Assembly: GCA_934359185.1 (NCBI GenBank)
Contig: CAKRLE010000001.1
Span: 124,001 to 188,000, forward strand
Reading direction: 5' to 3'
DNA: 64,000 nucleotides
DNA from: an uncultured Lachnospira sp.
GTDB taxonomy: Bacteria; Bacillota; Clostridia; Lachnospirales; Lachnospiraceae
Shown: in pieces, positions 34,698-43,813 of the stretch
Numbering within the stretch: position 1 is the stretch's first letter
Layout: every line of letters starts with the position of its first letter
Notes under the pieces: model-generated
Told to the model about the DNA's origin: nothing
Database searches by the model: none
Seen by the model: the letters and a program-made list of their open reading frames with translations, nothing else
Translations under genes and position numbers: made by a program

Positions 34698-35810
34698 TTA
34701 TCCGATAAACAGTAATAAATCCTCATCAAGCACAACATATCCATTATACGTTCCACGCTTTTTGTAGATATGATGCGTTATATCCGGGATTTTAAATACT
34801 TCTATAATTTTTTTATTTTTATTTCCAAACATGGCAAATCCAGCATTTTTACTCGTTATTATATATTCGCCAAATATATATTCCACATTGTATTCTGATG
34901 AAATAAGATATTCCTCACGCTGCGAATTCAGATTAACAAAATGTGTCCCATTATCATCTGTGAAATATATATATGGCACATCTCCCATAACACATAAACG
35001 CTTATAATCAAAATTTGTCATTGTATTATCATGCTGTCTTACCTTTTTAATATTATTAACATAATCATATATAGCAATCTCTTCCATATCACTTTCTGGG
35101 AACTTACGGATATATATAATATTTTTGTTATTATCATACATATCTGTAAACGAAACATCTCCTGATGATTTATCAAGCACATCGGTAAAAACCATAGGAA
35201 GATTTAAGATCATATCTGAAACAAACTGATTCACATTAACGATTCCTATCAGGCTGTTACCCACCTTAAAACAGCATTTATTGCCGCCAAGCGGAATTAT
35301 ACAGTCAAGCCCTTCATTTACAAGCTTTTCGTTAGTAATCTTAACACCTTTATCATCTGTTATATCTTTAAGTACTATGTCATACATGCCAGTTTCATAA
35401 TCATACCGCTGGAACATACAGAAATCCTGCGTCAGTGCAAATATTTTGATGCTATCCTCTTTCCTTATAGTATCAAGACTTGCAATATCTGTGTGAATCA
35501 GGCTGCACGTAAGGCTGCTGATCCTGTAACAGTAATATTCAATCGTTACCTCTGATTCGCTGCGCATTTTAAATGACGAGAAAATAAAAAAATCCTTATT
35601 CCTAATTCCATGATATATCTTAAATGCATCAAACTTGGCAATCTCTGGCATAATCTCGGCATGCACATTCTTAAATGGATCAAATAAAAAAATACGCTTG
35701 CTCGTAAACTTGTCAAACACTTTATTGTCATCCACAATCTGAAGCATAAGATTATTATTGACAGCTCTGTATCTTCCTTTTGTAAAATTCTTAATCAGTC
35801 TGATTTCCAT
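34698..35810 (-). CDS. Unknown protein, possibly beta-propeller-like
   Basis: I do not recognise this 370-residue protein. There is no signal peptide or membrane helix. It is built of repeated short beta-strand segments with aromatic and Asp-rich turns (RIFLFDPFKNVH, FFIFSSFKMRSE, KIFALTQDFCMFQRYD, IIYIRKFPESD, YIYFTDDNGTHF, YIITSKNAGFAMFG), which suggests a repetitive beta-propeller-like fold; this is inference only. Start at 35810 is set by GGAG upstream; the GTG at 35825 overlaps the SD. It lies between proB and DUF896. Confidence 0.75.
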   Translation of the reverse strand: MEIRLIKNFTKGRYRAVNNNLMLQIVDDNKVFDKFTSKRIFLFDPFKNVHAEIMPEIAKFDAFKIYHGIRNKDFFIFSSFKMRSESEVTIEYYCYRISSLTCSLIHTDIASLDTIRKEDSIKIFALTQDFCMFQRYDYETGMYDIVLKDITDDKGVKITNEKLVNEGLDCIIPLGGNKCCFKVGNSLIGIVNVNQFVSDMILNLPMVFTDVLDKSSGDVSFTDMYDNNKNIIYIRKFPESDMEEIAIYDYVNNIKKVRQHDNTMTNFDYKRLCVMGDVPYIYFTDDNGTHFVNLNSQREEYLISSEYNVEYIFGEYIITSKNAGFAMFGNKNKKIIEVFKIPDITHHIYKKRGTYNGYVVLDEDLLLFIG

Positions 35811-35835
35811 AATTAAATGCTCCACAAAACAATCA

Positions 35836-36684
35836 TTAAACTAATGACAATACATCTATTGAATCATTTTTATGCTGTAAAAATAAAGTTCCTACCTCTT
35901 CACCATTGATAACACGGCTTATGTTAAGCACATCATTGCCATTAGTAATAACCATATCTGCACCTGAATAATTAGCTATCTGTGCAGCAACTATCTTGGC
36001 AGACATACCACCTGTTCCAACCTGGCTTCCTGATGAATCCTTACCCATGTTCATAAGATCATTGTCAATTTTTTCAACAAAGCTGATAAATCTGGCATCA
36101 GGATTTTTATTAGGGTCATCTGTATACATTCCATCAATATCTGACAAAAGAATAAGCAGATCTGCTCCGATTATTGATGCAACTATAGCTGAAAGCCTGT
36201 CATTATCGCCAAACTTCTGAACCTGTTCAATCTCATATGTAGATACTGTATCATTCTCATTAACTACAGGTATAACTCCAAGTTTAAGGAGTTCCTCAAA
36301 TGTATTCTCAGCATTTATTCTGCTTACATCATTAGTTATGGTATTCTTAGTCATAAGGACCTGTGCAGCAACAGCATTATATTCAGAAAATATCTTCTGG
36401 TAAACCATCATAAGCTTAGCCTGTCCTATAGCAGCACAAGCCTGCTTGACAGCCAGCTCCTCAGGACGGCAGATAAGCCCTAATGTATTCCTCCCAACTG
36501 CTATAGCACCAGAAGACACCAAAACTACATCTTTCCCTGAATTCTTAATATCAACAAGAACTCTTACTAATTTTTCAACCTTCAAAAGATCAAGTCTTCC
36601 TGTTTCATTATGCATCAATGACGATGAACCTATCTTTACAACTATACGTTTTTTATTTTTAAGCTGTTCTCTGTAATTATTCAC
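35836..36684 (-). CDS. proB: Glutamate 5-kinase
   Basis: First and feedback-regulated step of proline synthesis: phosphorylates glutamate. The 282-residue protein has KRIVVKIGSSSL at the start, LVSSGAIAVGRNTLGL, NENDTVST, and LLILLSDIDGMYTDDPNKNP, the amino-acid kinase fold. It lacks the C-terminal PUA domain seen in some ProB proteins. I set a GTG start at 36684 because GGAGGG lies 5 bases ahead; the upstream ATG codons at 36702 and 36696 have no SD. Confidence 0.94.
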   Translation of the reverse strand: MNNYREQLKNKKRIVVKIGSSSLMHNETGRLDLLKVEKLVRVLVDIKNSGKDVVLVSSGAIAVGRNTLGLICRPEELAVKQACAAIGQAKLMMVYQKIFSEYNAVAAQVLMTKNTITNDVSRINAENTFEELLKLGVIPVVNENDTVSTYEIEQVQKFGDNDRLSAIVASIIGADLLILLSDIDGMYTDDPNKNPDARFISFVEKIDNDLMNMGKDSSGSQVGTGGMSAKIVAAQIANYSGADMVITNGNDVLNISRVINGEEVGTLFLQHKNDSIDVLSLV

Positions 36685-36731
36685 AATGCCCTCCATCGGC
36701 ATAATATTGCCATAAACATTTGTATTGTATT

Positions 36732-38369
36732 CTACATCATTTTAGCTAAAAAGTCATTAATCTTTTCAGCCACCTTAACTCCATCCACTGCTGCTGATGT
36801 AATGCCGCCAGCATATCCTGCTCCCTCACCACACGGGAATAAGCCTGTCACTGAGGAATTATAATTATCATCTCTTAATATCTTTACAGGGCTTGATGTA
36901 CGGCTCTCAACACCTGAAAACACCGCATCCTCCATATCAAAGCCTTTGATATATCGTTCAAATCCTGTCATTCCCTCTTTGATGGCATCAGATACATACG
37001 ATGGCAGGACATTGTTAAGATTGCCAAAATTAAACTTTCCTTTAATCTGTGGCGTAACTCTTCCTAATCCTGTAGATGCTCTGTTATTCTTAAAATCTTC
37101 CACAAGCTGTACAGGTATGCAGCCTTTTCCCTCTCTGTAAGCAAGGCTTTCCAGATTTCTTTGGAATTCTACTCCTGACATAACTTTTCTTCCAAAATCA
37201 TCTGGTGTTATAGTAACAATAATTGCACTATTTGCATTAACACCATCTCTTCCAGAATAGCTCATTCCATTAACAGCAATTCTTTCCTCTTCAGATGACG
37301 CATTAACCACATATCCACCCGGACACATACAGAATGAATAGACACCTCTCTCCATGCTTGTCCTGTATGTCACCTTATAATCTGCCGCTGGCATATTGTA
37401 TCTGCATTCTCCATATGCGTTATAATTGATAAGCTTCTGCGGATGTTCAAGTCTTAATCCTACAGCAAATGGTTTAGGCACCATTGCAATCTTTTTATCA
37501 TTAAACATTTCAAAGGTATCTCTTGCGCTGTGCCCTATTGCAAAGCATACCGTACGGCATTTTCTTTCATATGAACTTCCATCTGCTGTATCAGTTATGG
37601 TAACTGACTTTATTCCATTATCATCAAATGTAATATCTGACACTTTGCTGTTAAAATTAATCTCGCCGCCAAGTGAAATTATATATTCCCTTATATTGGC
37701 AATAACTGTGCTTAACACATCTGTGCCGATATGAGGCTTATTACTGCTTAATATAGCCTTATCTGCACCGAATCTTACAAATACATTGAGAACGTCCCTG
37801 ATTCTTCCCTCAGGGTCTTTAACTCCAGTGTTTAACTTTCCATCAGAAAATGTTCCTGCTCCGCCTTCACCAAACTGCACGTTAGATTCTGTGTTAAGCT
37901 TTCCTCCATTCCAAAAATCTTCTACGCTGGCCTTTCTTTCTTCAACACTTTGTCCACGCTCAAATATTACTGGTTTGAGTCCTGCCTCTGCAAGTTTTAA
38001 TGCACAGAATATGCCTCCTGGTCCAAATCCTGCTACAACAGGTCTTGTTTCTTCTGTAAGCCTTCCAGATTTAACATATGAAGATGCCGGAAATCTATAT
38101 ACAGTTGTCTCGTGCACAGTCATGTTCCTGTCAGTTTTTAAAGACATTATATTGATGCTTTTCCCATCGATATATATTTCTTTAATATCTATCGAATACA
38201 CATAATATATATCAGGCTTATGTCGTGAATCAATTGATTTTTTTACAATATCATATTTTATCTGGGCATTTTTTTTAAGCTTTAAAATGCTGCATAGTTT
38301 TTTGTGAAGCTCAGCTTCTCCCTGCTCTGGTGTAAGCTTTATCTGGTTAATCCTGAGTACTTTTGACAT
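36732..38369 (-). CDS. FAD-dependent dehydrogenase-like protein (COG2509 type)
   Basis: Flavoprotein of 545 residues. After an N-terminal domain of about 95 residues comes a Rossmann FAD-binding motif (RPVVAGFGPGGIFCALKLAEAG), then GGKLNTESNVQFGEGGAGTFSDGKLNTG and YVVNASSEEERIAVNGMSYSGRD; the C-terminus ends with FPCGEGAGYAGGITSAAVDG, typical of this FAD family. Specific reaction unknown. Start at 38369 is set by AAGGAG with a 7-base spacer; it overlaps the end of the next FAD gene by 23 bases, so the two are probably coupled. Confidence 0.88.
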   Translation of the reverse strand: MSKVLRINQIKLTPEQGEAELHKKLCSILKLKKNAQIKYDIVKKSIDSRHKPDIYYVYSIDIKEIYIDGKSINIMSLKTDRNMTVHETTVYRFPASSYVKSGRLTEETRPVVAGFGPGGIFCALKLAEAGLKPVIFERGQSVEERKASVEDFWNGGKLNTESNVQFGEGGAGTFSDGKLNTGVKDPEGRIRDVLNVFVRFGADKAILSSNKPHIGTDVLSTVIANIREYIISLGGEINFNSKVSDITFDDNGIKSVTITDTADGSSYERKCRTVCFAIGHSARDTFEMFNDKKIAMVPKPFAVGLRLEHPQKLINYNAYGECRYNMPAADYKVTYRTSMERGVYSFCMCPGGYVVNASSEEERIAVNGMSYSGRDGVNANSAIIVTITPDDFGRKVMSGVEFQRNLESLAYREGKGCIPVQLVEDFKNNRASTGLGRVTPQIKGKFNFGNLNNVLPSYVSDAIKEGMTGFERYIKGFDMEDAVFSGVESRTSSPVKILRDDNYNSSVTGLFPCGEGAGYAGGITSAAVDGVKVAEKINDFLAKMM

Positions 38370-39600
38370 CTGTATTCTCCTTATTATCATTCGCCGCACT
38401 TATTCCTGCAATATATCCGCTTGTCCATGCCCACTGAAGATTATATCCACCGCATTTTCCATCAACATCCATTATCTCGCCTGCAAAATAAAGCCCTTCA
38501 ACAATACATGATTCCATTGTCTTTGGATTGATTTCATCAAGCGAAACCCCTCCCTGACAAACCTGTGCATTATCAAAGGATTTGTTTCCAGTTATATTGA
38601 ACCTGAACTTCTTCATGGATGATAGAACCAGTTCTATTTTTTTTATATTATATAAAGATGCCGGCATTGCCGGATCAACACTGCATCTTGTACATGCGGC
38701 AGCAACAAGTTTTCTGTTAAGAATCCCACTAAACATCTGTTCAATTGTCTTATTGGCTGTATCAGCATTTTCATACACATATTCCATCAGTTCTTCTTTG
38801 GAATAATCCGGTATCATATCTATATCGGCATATACCTTCTCATTCATGTATAATGATTTAACAGCATGATGGCTAATCTGAAATACCGGTATTCCTGATA
38901 TTCCGTAATCAGTGTACTGTATTTCCCCATAATCACTGTATATGGACTTATCGCAGTAAAGATTGATTGTCCCTGTACTCCTTACCCCCGCCATCTGCTT
39001 ACAATACTTATTGTCAGATATAAGCTGCACAAGTGATGGAAGTGGTTTAATAATGCTGTGTCCAAGCGACAATGCAAGCTGATAACCTGAACCATCTGAG
39101 CCTGTCTTAGGAGCTGCCTTTGAGCCTGCAGTTATTATAAGTTTTACTGCCTTATATCTGTCATTAACAACAAATACTCCATCATCCTTACGTATACTAT
39201 GTACAGACACATCGGTGATTACATCTACACCTTTATTATCAAGTTCATGCACAAGCGCTTCCCTTAATGATGCTGCCGTCTCTGAATGAGGATATACATA
39301 TCCGTTCCTCTCCCGGTGAAATACCCCCACCGACTTAAAGAAATCCACTGCGTCATACTGGTTAAACATCTTTAAGGCAGAGCTGATAAATTCATGGTTA
39401 TCGTTATTATACATACCTGCATCCATATTGTAGTTGGTAAAATTACACTTTCCATTACCAGTCTGCAATATTTTATTACCCAGTCTGGATGTTCCTTCTA
39501 TAAGTAACACCTGCATATTATTTCTAGCAGCAGTTATAGCTGACATCATTCCAGCTGCTCCACCGCCTACGACAATACAGTCGTATAATTTTTTTGCCAT
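38347..39600 (-). CDS. HI0933-like flavoprotein (BaiN/YhiN family)
   Basis: NAD(P)/FAD-dependent oxidoreductase of 417 residues with an N-terminal Rossmann motif DCIVVGGGAAGMMSAITAARN, the family segment LQTGNGKCNFTNYN, TAGSKAAPKTGSDGSGYQLALSLGH and the C-terminal LYFAGEIMDVDGKCGGYNLQWAWTSG. BaiN in bile-acid-converting Clostridia is a member, but members also exist in bacteria without bile chemistry, so no substrate is inferred. Overlaps the COG2509 gene that follows. Confidence 0.9.
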   Translation of the reverse strand: MAKKLYDCIVVGGGAAGMMSAITAARNNMQVLLIEGTSRLGNKILQTGNGKCNFTNYNMDAGMYNNDNHEFISSALKMFNQYDAVDFFKSVGVFHRERNGYVYPHSETAASLREALVHELDNKGVDVITDVSVHSIRKDDGVFVVNDRYKAVKLIITAGSKAAPKTGSDGSGYQLALSLGHSIIKPLPSLVQLISDNKYCKQMAGVRSTGTINLYCDKSIYSDYGEIQYTDYGISGIPVFQISHHAVKSLYMNEKVYADIDMIPDYSKEELMEYVYENADTANKTIEQMFSGILNRKLVAAACTRCSVDPAMPASLYNIKKIELVLSSMKKFRFNITGNKSFDNAQVCQGGVSLDEINPKTMESCIVEGLYFAGEIMDVDGKCGGYNLQWAWTSGYIAGISAANDNKENTDVKSTQD

Positions 39601-39615
39601 ATATCTCCAAGCTCC

Positions 39616-39984
39616 TTATGAACTATATGTCTGAAGAAAATCATACAGATTGTCCTCACCATCTATATACATTCCTAATTTAAGCTGTTCTCTGATGTCT
39701 GGTGGCAGAACTTCCATATTAATATCAGCATAATCATAGAAATTCCTGTCTGGTTCGCTATATATTACAACCCTGCTGCCATCATAGCTTAAATAGTAAC
39801 TTTTTATATTCTGTGTATTCTCTTTATCTAAATCCATTAACATATCATATGCAGTTGTATCATCATCTATAATAATATCATCATTCTGTGACATGTTGAC
39901 AATCCATATAATGACAACCGCAGCAATTAAAGCAAATACAATTCCTAATATTACAATCCACCAATTATTATTTTTATTCTCCAT
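39616..39984 (-). CDS. Unknown membrane-anchored protein, 122 residues
   Basis: The protein has one N-terminal membrane helix (about residues 9-30, WIVILGIVFALIAAVVIIWI) and an acidic extracellular domain (DDIIIDDDTTAYDMLMDL; ISYYLSYDG-like SYYLSYDGSRVVIYSEPD). I recognise no family. Its start has no SD at the normal distance; AGGAGG at 40017-40022 is separated from the ATG by a small hairpin that could bring the two closer. Confidence 0.7.
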   Translation of the reverse strand: MENKNNNWWIVILGIVFALIAAVVIIWIVNMSQNDDIIIDDDTTAYDMLMDLDKENTQNIKSYYLSYDGSRVVIYSEPDRNFYDYADINMEVLPPDIREQLKLGMYIDGEDNLYDFLQTYSS

Positions 39985-39995
39985 ATTATCATAAC

Positions 39996-40022
39996 CAGCC
40001 TGAATTATTAAGGCTGCCTCCT
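39996..40022 (-). promoter_or_regulatory. SD followed by hairpin upstream of the 122-residue gene
   Basis: On the minus strand AGGAGG (40017-40022) is followed at once by CAGCCT/AGGCTG (40011-40016 with 39996-40001), and the ATG comes 11 bases after the stem. Folding of the stem reduces the SD-to-start distance from 32 to about 11 bases. Confidence 0.45.
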
Positions 40023-40047
40023 GATAATATTTTGAACATAAATGCAG

Positions 40048-40443
40048 TTATTTATTCATATTATCTGATGTAAAGCTATGTGGTAATAAATCATTTAATG
40101 AACATGTACACATTTTCCCATTATCATTTACTATCACATAAAACTCGTCTGTGGCAAATTCAGACATAACCTGCCTGCATATTCCACATGGCCACGCCGC
40201 TTCATCAGTACTGCCAGCTATAGCAATTTTTACTATCCTGCTCTCTCCATTAGATATCGCTTTAAATATAGCATTTCTCTCGGCACATATTGTTGCTCCA
40301 TAAGATGCATTCTCAATATTGCATCCGATATATATATTGCCACTGTCAGTCATGACAGCAGCGCCTACCGCATATCCTGAATATGGTGAATAGGAATATT
40401 TCTTTGCTTTCACTGCCATTTCATACAATTTGCCATCTTCCAT
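40048..40443 (-). CDS. cdd: Cytidine deaminase
   Basis: Zinc enzyme for pyrimidine salvage, deaminating cytidine and deoxycytidine. The 131-residue homotetramer type: SYSPYSGYAVGAA, catalytic TICAERNAIFKAI (zinc Cys and catalytic Glu) and PCGICRQVMSEF (two zinc Cys). SD AAGGATAG lies in the end of ybeY. Confidence 0.97.
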   Translation of the reverse strand: MEDGKLYEMAVKAKKYSYSPYSGYAVGAAVMTDSGNIYIGCNIENASYGATICAERNAIFKAISNGESRIVKIAIAGSTDEAAWPCGICRQVMSEFATDEFYVIVNDNGKMCTCSLNDLLPHSFTSDNMNK

Positions 40444-40454
40444 AAAATCTATCC

Positions 40455-40970
40455 TTATCTTGATATTCCAAGAATCGAAAGCACCTCTTCCTGTTTCTGC
40501 TCCATCACAACTGCCTCTGTACTCTCCATATGGTCATATCCAAAAAGATGCATCATGCTGTGTGCGACAAGAAATGCAAGTTCTCTCCTGTCTGTATGTC
40601 CATATTTTTCAGCCTGTTCTTTCACTTTATCAACAGATATAATTATATCGCCAAGCACAAGTTCGCCTGTGTCAGGATTAAAATACTCCGATACAATTTC
40701 ATCGTCTTCATCATCACCTTCAAGAAATGAAAAATCTGCTGGCAGATCATAATCAAGAAGTGGAAACGACAAAACATCTGTAGGATTATCAATCTGTCTG
40801 TATTCATTGTTTATCTGTCTTATATTCTCATTATCAGTAAGCGTAACACTTACCTCTGCTTCATATGGACACTTTACATAGTCACATGCAGTCTCAACAA
40901 CGTCTTTAATAACTGTTTCCCAGTCAAAATCAAGTTTTTCGTCTGTTTCGTATTCAATGTTTATTGTCAT
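40455..40970 (-). CDS. ybeY: Endoribonuclease YbeY, rRNA maturation factor
   Basis: Metal-dependent RNase involved in 16S rRNA 3' end processing. The 171-residue protein contains NEYRQIDNPTDVLSFPL and the metal motif AHSMMHLFGYDHM (three His). SMMHL instead of the usual GMLHL is a mild variation with all zinc ligands kept. Start at 40970 is set by AGGGGG with about an 8-base spacer. The start overlaps phoH by 17 bases; cdd follows. Confidence 0.95.
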   Translation of the reverse strand: MTINIEYETDEKLDFDWETVIKDVVETACDYVKCPYEAEVSVTLTDNENIRQINNEYRQIDNPTDVLSFPLLDYDLPADFSFLEGDDEDDEIVSEYFNPDTGELVLGDIIISVDKVKEQAEKYGHTDRRELAFLVAHSMMHLFGYDHMESTEAVVMEQKQEEVLSILGISR

Positions 40971-41964
40971 CTCTGTTCCCCCTCGCTTTAGCTGACTTTC
41001 TCTTATTCTGTGCTGTCTCGTAATCTTCATATGCCTTGACAATCTTCTGTACAAGCGGATGTCTTACAACATCTTTGTTAGTCAGTTTTACAAATCCTAT
41101 CTCATCAACCTTTGACAGAACCCTCATAGCCACATCAAGTCCGGATACTGTACCTGCTGGAAGATCCTTCTGGGTTATATCACCTGTTATAATAACTTTC
41201 GAGCCGAAACCTATTCTTGTCAAAAACATCTTCATCTGGGCAGGAGTTGTATTCTGGGCCTCATCAAGAATAATGTATGCATTGTCCAGAGTTCTTCCTC
41301 TCATATACGCAAGTGGAGCAACTTCTATCAGACCTTTTTCCATATTAGCAGCAAAACTCTCTGCACCCATAATCTGATACAACGCATCATACAGTGGTCT
41401 TAAATATGGGTCAACCTTGCTCTGTAAATCTCCCGGAAGAAATCCAAGTTTCTCACCAGCCTCAATCGCAGGTCTGGTAAGAATAATTCTGTTAACATCA
41501 TTATTCTTAAATGCATTGATTGCCATTGCCATTGCAAGATATGTCTTACCAGTTCCTGCAGGTCCTAATCCAAACACAATCATTTTCTCACGAATCTGAT
41601 CTACATAGAACTTCTGCCCAAGTGTTTTAGGTTTTATTGGCTTTCCACTTATAGTTTTACAGATAGTTTCATCATCCATAGCTATCATGGCATCTTCTTT
41701 TTCCTCTATAGTCAGTGCAAGTGCATAATCAACATTCTGCTCCTGTATGACATTTCCCCTTCTTGCAAGCTCTGAAAGATTATTCAAAACCTTGACTGCA
41801 TGATTCACTCCCTTTTCATCACCAATAACTTTAATATCAGAATTCCTGGCTATAATCGATACTTTCAAAGTCTTTTCAATCTTTTTTGCATATTCGTCCC
41901 TTAAGCCAAATACACTAGTGCTTACATCGGCTGGCATATCAATTATCTTTTCAACAACACTCAT
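40954..41964 (-). CDS. phoH: PhoH family ATPase
   Basis: Predicted P-loop ATPase/RNA helicase-like protein of 336 residues, commonly fused or adjacent to ybeY genes, thought to act in RNA metabolism. N-terminal KH-like part (about 15-90), then PhoH domain with Walker A FGLGPAGTGKTYLAMA near 135, EAGEKLGFLPGDLQSKVDPYLRP and ILDEAQNTTPAQMKMFLTRIG. The start codon overlaps the yqfD stop (TAATG). Confidence 0.95.
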   Translation of the reverse strand: MSVVEKIIDMPADVSTSVFGLRDEYAKKIEKTLKVSIIARNSDIKVIGDEKGVNHAVKVLNNLSELARRGNVIQEQNVDYALALTIEEKEDAMIAMDDETICKTISGKPIKPKTLGQKFYVDQIREKMIVFGLGPAGTGKTYLAMAMAINAFKNNDVNRIILTRPAIEAGEKLGFLPGDLQSKVDPYLRPLYDALYQIMGAESFAANMEKGLIEVAPLAYMRGRTLDNAYIILDEAQNTTPAQMKMFLTRIGFGSKVIITGDITQKDLPAGTVSGLDVAMRVLSKVDEIGFVKLTNKDVVRHPLVQKIVKAYEDYETAQNKRKSAKARGNRDDNKH

Positions 41965-43166
41965 TAATCTAAGTCCTCACTTCTACTGTAGGTTCCATAC
42001 TGTACCGATGGTGATATAATATGTATCACACCTGACATCTCATAGTACCCATCTTCCTTGATAATTTTAACATCATTATCAAGTATTTGTACACTATTTT
42101 GAAGATTTTTTATATATGAATCAAATCTTTCATTCAAAATTCTTTCCATCTGTTCATCCTCATACAGTCTGTCAATCGTTATATATTGATTATATCTGGC
42201 AATATTAATCCTTACCGGAAGTGATATTTTTCCAAAAAGCTTAGGATTAATCTCATCATTTACGATATCCCAGTTATCATCAAGATTATGTTTTAATAAC
42301 GTTATTTCCTTACCATATACATCTATAGTATATGTTGTTCTTTTTTTATCTGTATATTCCTTATCAATATAATTTCTGTAAATACAGTCACTGTATTGAA
42401 TATCCGTCCTTATAAACACATCTGCATCTACATTTGTATCAATAGTTTCTATTTCTTCTCCATATGCATCTGATATGACAATCCTGCCTGATACAAGCAC
42501 CTGTCCTTTAGTGACTTCATCACCTTTTTTTACCATGGGAGTTCCACTGCGGACAATCACAGATTCAACAACTCCGTCATCAGATGAACATATATCGCCA
42601 TATATTTCTTCTTTATTCTGAATGCGTACGCCATCATTTTCCTTAATTGATATCATCACTCTGGTTCCATTCAATGACACACTCGCCCACGTAACCTCAT
42701 CAAAATCTTCTCTTATCTTGTGTTCGAGCCACCTGCAGTCAATACTCCTTATCCGTATTCCATTTTCAATCCCTATGCTTGCAAGATAATTATCAATATA
42801 CTGGTCAGAATACATGCTGTTGCCAGTAAACTCTATGTCCCACACATACATATTAATCCATTTTATTATTAATGCAGCAATTACAATTCCAATAATAAAC
42901 GAATAATGCTTTCTGTATTTGAATGCAGCATATTTAATTCCCTGTTTCTTTATTATCTTTACCCTGCATCCTGTTATACGGCATATTGGTCTTAATGAAG
43001 CAAATTGTTTACGTTTAATCATGCATATAATGCTGTCCTCAGAAATTCTTATATCCCACATATAGACATCTTTATTTCTGCACAGATTGATAAAGCGTTC
43101 TTTGTTATCTCCAAGTACCATTATAGATATATTATTAAATAATAGCGGGAATCTTTCCATCATCAT
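41964..43166 (-). CDS. yqfD: Sporulation protein YqfD
   Basis: Membrane protein of 400 residues needed for sporulation in Bacillus; expressed in the mother cell under sigma E there. It has one or two membrane helices (about 95-115) and a long external region with VWDIEFTGNSMYSDQYIDNYL and a lipoyl-like GTPMVKKGDEVTKGQVLVSG hairpin. Its start overlaps the yqfC stop by a TGA/ATG overlap. Direct order yqfC-yqfD-phoH-ybeY is the Firmicute standard. Confidence 0.93.
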   Translation of the reverse strand: MMMERFPLLFNNISIMVLGDNKERFINLCRNKDVYMWDIRISEDSIICMIKRKQFASLRPICRITGCRVKIIKKQGIKYAAFKYRKHYSFIIGIVIAALIIKWINMYVWDIEFTGNSMYSDQYIDNYLASIGIENGIRIRSIDCRWLEHKIREDFDEVTWASVSLNGTRVMISIKENDGVRIQNKEEIYGDICSSDDGVVESVIVRSGTPMVKKGDEVTKGQVLVSGRIVISDAYGEEIETIDTNVDADVFIRTDIQYSDCIYRNYIDKEYTDKKRTTYTIDVYGKEITLLKHNLDDNWDIVNDEINPKLFGKISLPVRINIARYNQYITIDRLYEDEQMERILNERFDSYIKNLQNSVQILDNDVKIIKEDGYYEMSGVIHIISPSVQYGTYSRSEDLD

Positions 43167-43393
43167 AGCAAACCATCCATAAACACAACACTATTAATAC
43201 ACCCCTTTATAAGAATCTCTTCATCATCATAGTAGCATATATTAAGATTGCAGCCTTTTATTTGAACAAGTCCTTTTTTAGTGTTTATCTTTAATTCATC
43301 GTTCTCGTAATATGTTATTGATTTGAAATTTTCTATGCACGTCATAGAGCTGCCAACAATCGTTATAATTACAGAATCCGATGCTTTTTCCAT
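43163..43393 (-). CDS. yqfC: YqfC/YabP family sporulation protein
   Basis: A 76-residue beta-rich protein with the family pattern ITIVGSSMTCIENFKSITYYENDELKI and IKGCNLNICYYDDEEILIKG. Partner of YqfD in the sigma E regulon in Bacillus. The GAGAGG SD precedes the ATG. It overlaps yqfD by 4 bases. No convincing sporulation promoter is seen in the 70 bases upstream. Confidence 0.92.
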   Translation of the reverse strand: MEKASDSVIITIVGSSMTCIENFKSITYYENDELKINTKKGLVQIKGCNLNICYYDDEEILIKGCINSVVFMDGLL

Positions 43394-43463
43394 ATTACCT
43401 CTCTGATACTTAAATCCCGCTTTCTAATATATATGGAATAATACTTCAAAAAATAACAAATAT

Positions 43464-43497
43464 AGAAAAACCGACAGACCTTTAACAGCCTGTCGGT
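43464..43497 (-). terminator. Rho-independent terminator after rpsU
   Basis: Minus strand ACCGACAG (43490-43497) pairs with CTGTCGGT (43470-43477), then TTTTTC. Strong GC stem and T run directly behind rpsU. Confidence 0.9.
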
Positions 43498-43511
43498 AAT
43501 AATAATTAAAA

Positions 43512-43688
43512 TTAGTTGAACTTACGTTTTCTAGCAGCTTCTGACTTTTTCTTACGTCTTACGCTTGGCTTTTCGTAATGTTCTCTTTTACGAATTTCCT
43601 GCTGAATGCCCGCCTTAGCACAGTTTCTCTTAAATCTTCTTAAGGCACTATCTAAAGACTCGTTCTCTTTAACGATGACATTTGACAT
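43512..43688 (-). CDS. rpsU: 30S ribosomal protein S21
   Basis: Small basic ribosomal protein of 58 residues, [25 protein letters not shown] and a basic end ([18 protein letters not shown]). Start at 43688 has AGGA upstream; the longer frame adds residues not in the family. It has its own promoter (43767-43794) and terminator (43464-43497) within an otherwise continuous minus-strand run. Confidence 0.97.
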   Translation of the reverse strand: MSNVIVKENESLDSALRRFKRNCAKAGIQQEIRKREHYEKPSVRRKKKSEAARKRKFN

Positions 43689-43766
43689 ACTTTTCCTGAC
43701 CACCCTTCTGTTGCAAATTGTGCTGGGCAATACATAAATAGGGTATTAACTAATCGCACAAAACAT

Positions 43767-43794
43767 ATTATACCATATAATTAAAATTCGTCAA
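43767..43794 (-). promoter_or_regulatory. rpsU promoter
   Basis: TTGACG (43789-43794), 16-base spacer, TATAAT (43767-43772). Leader of about 70 bases to the start codon; no clear S21 autoregulatory structure is seen. Confidence 0.75.
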
Positions 43795-43813
43795 CAGTTA
43801 AATGTTAAGAAAA

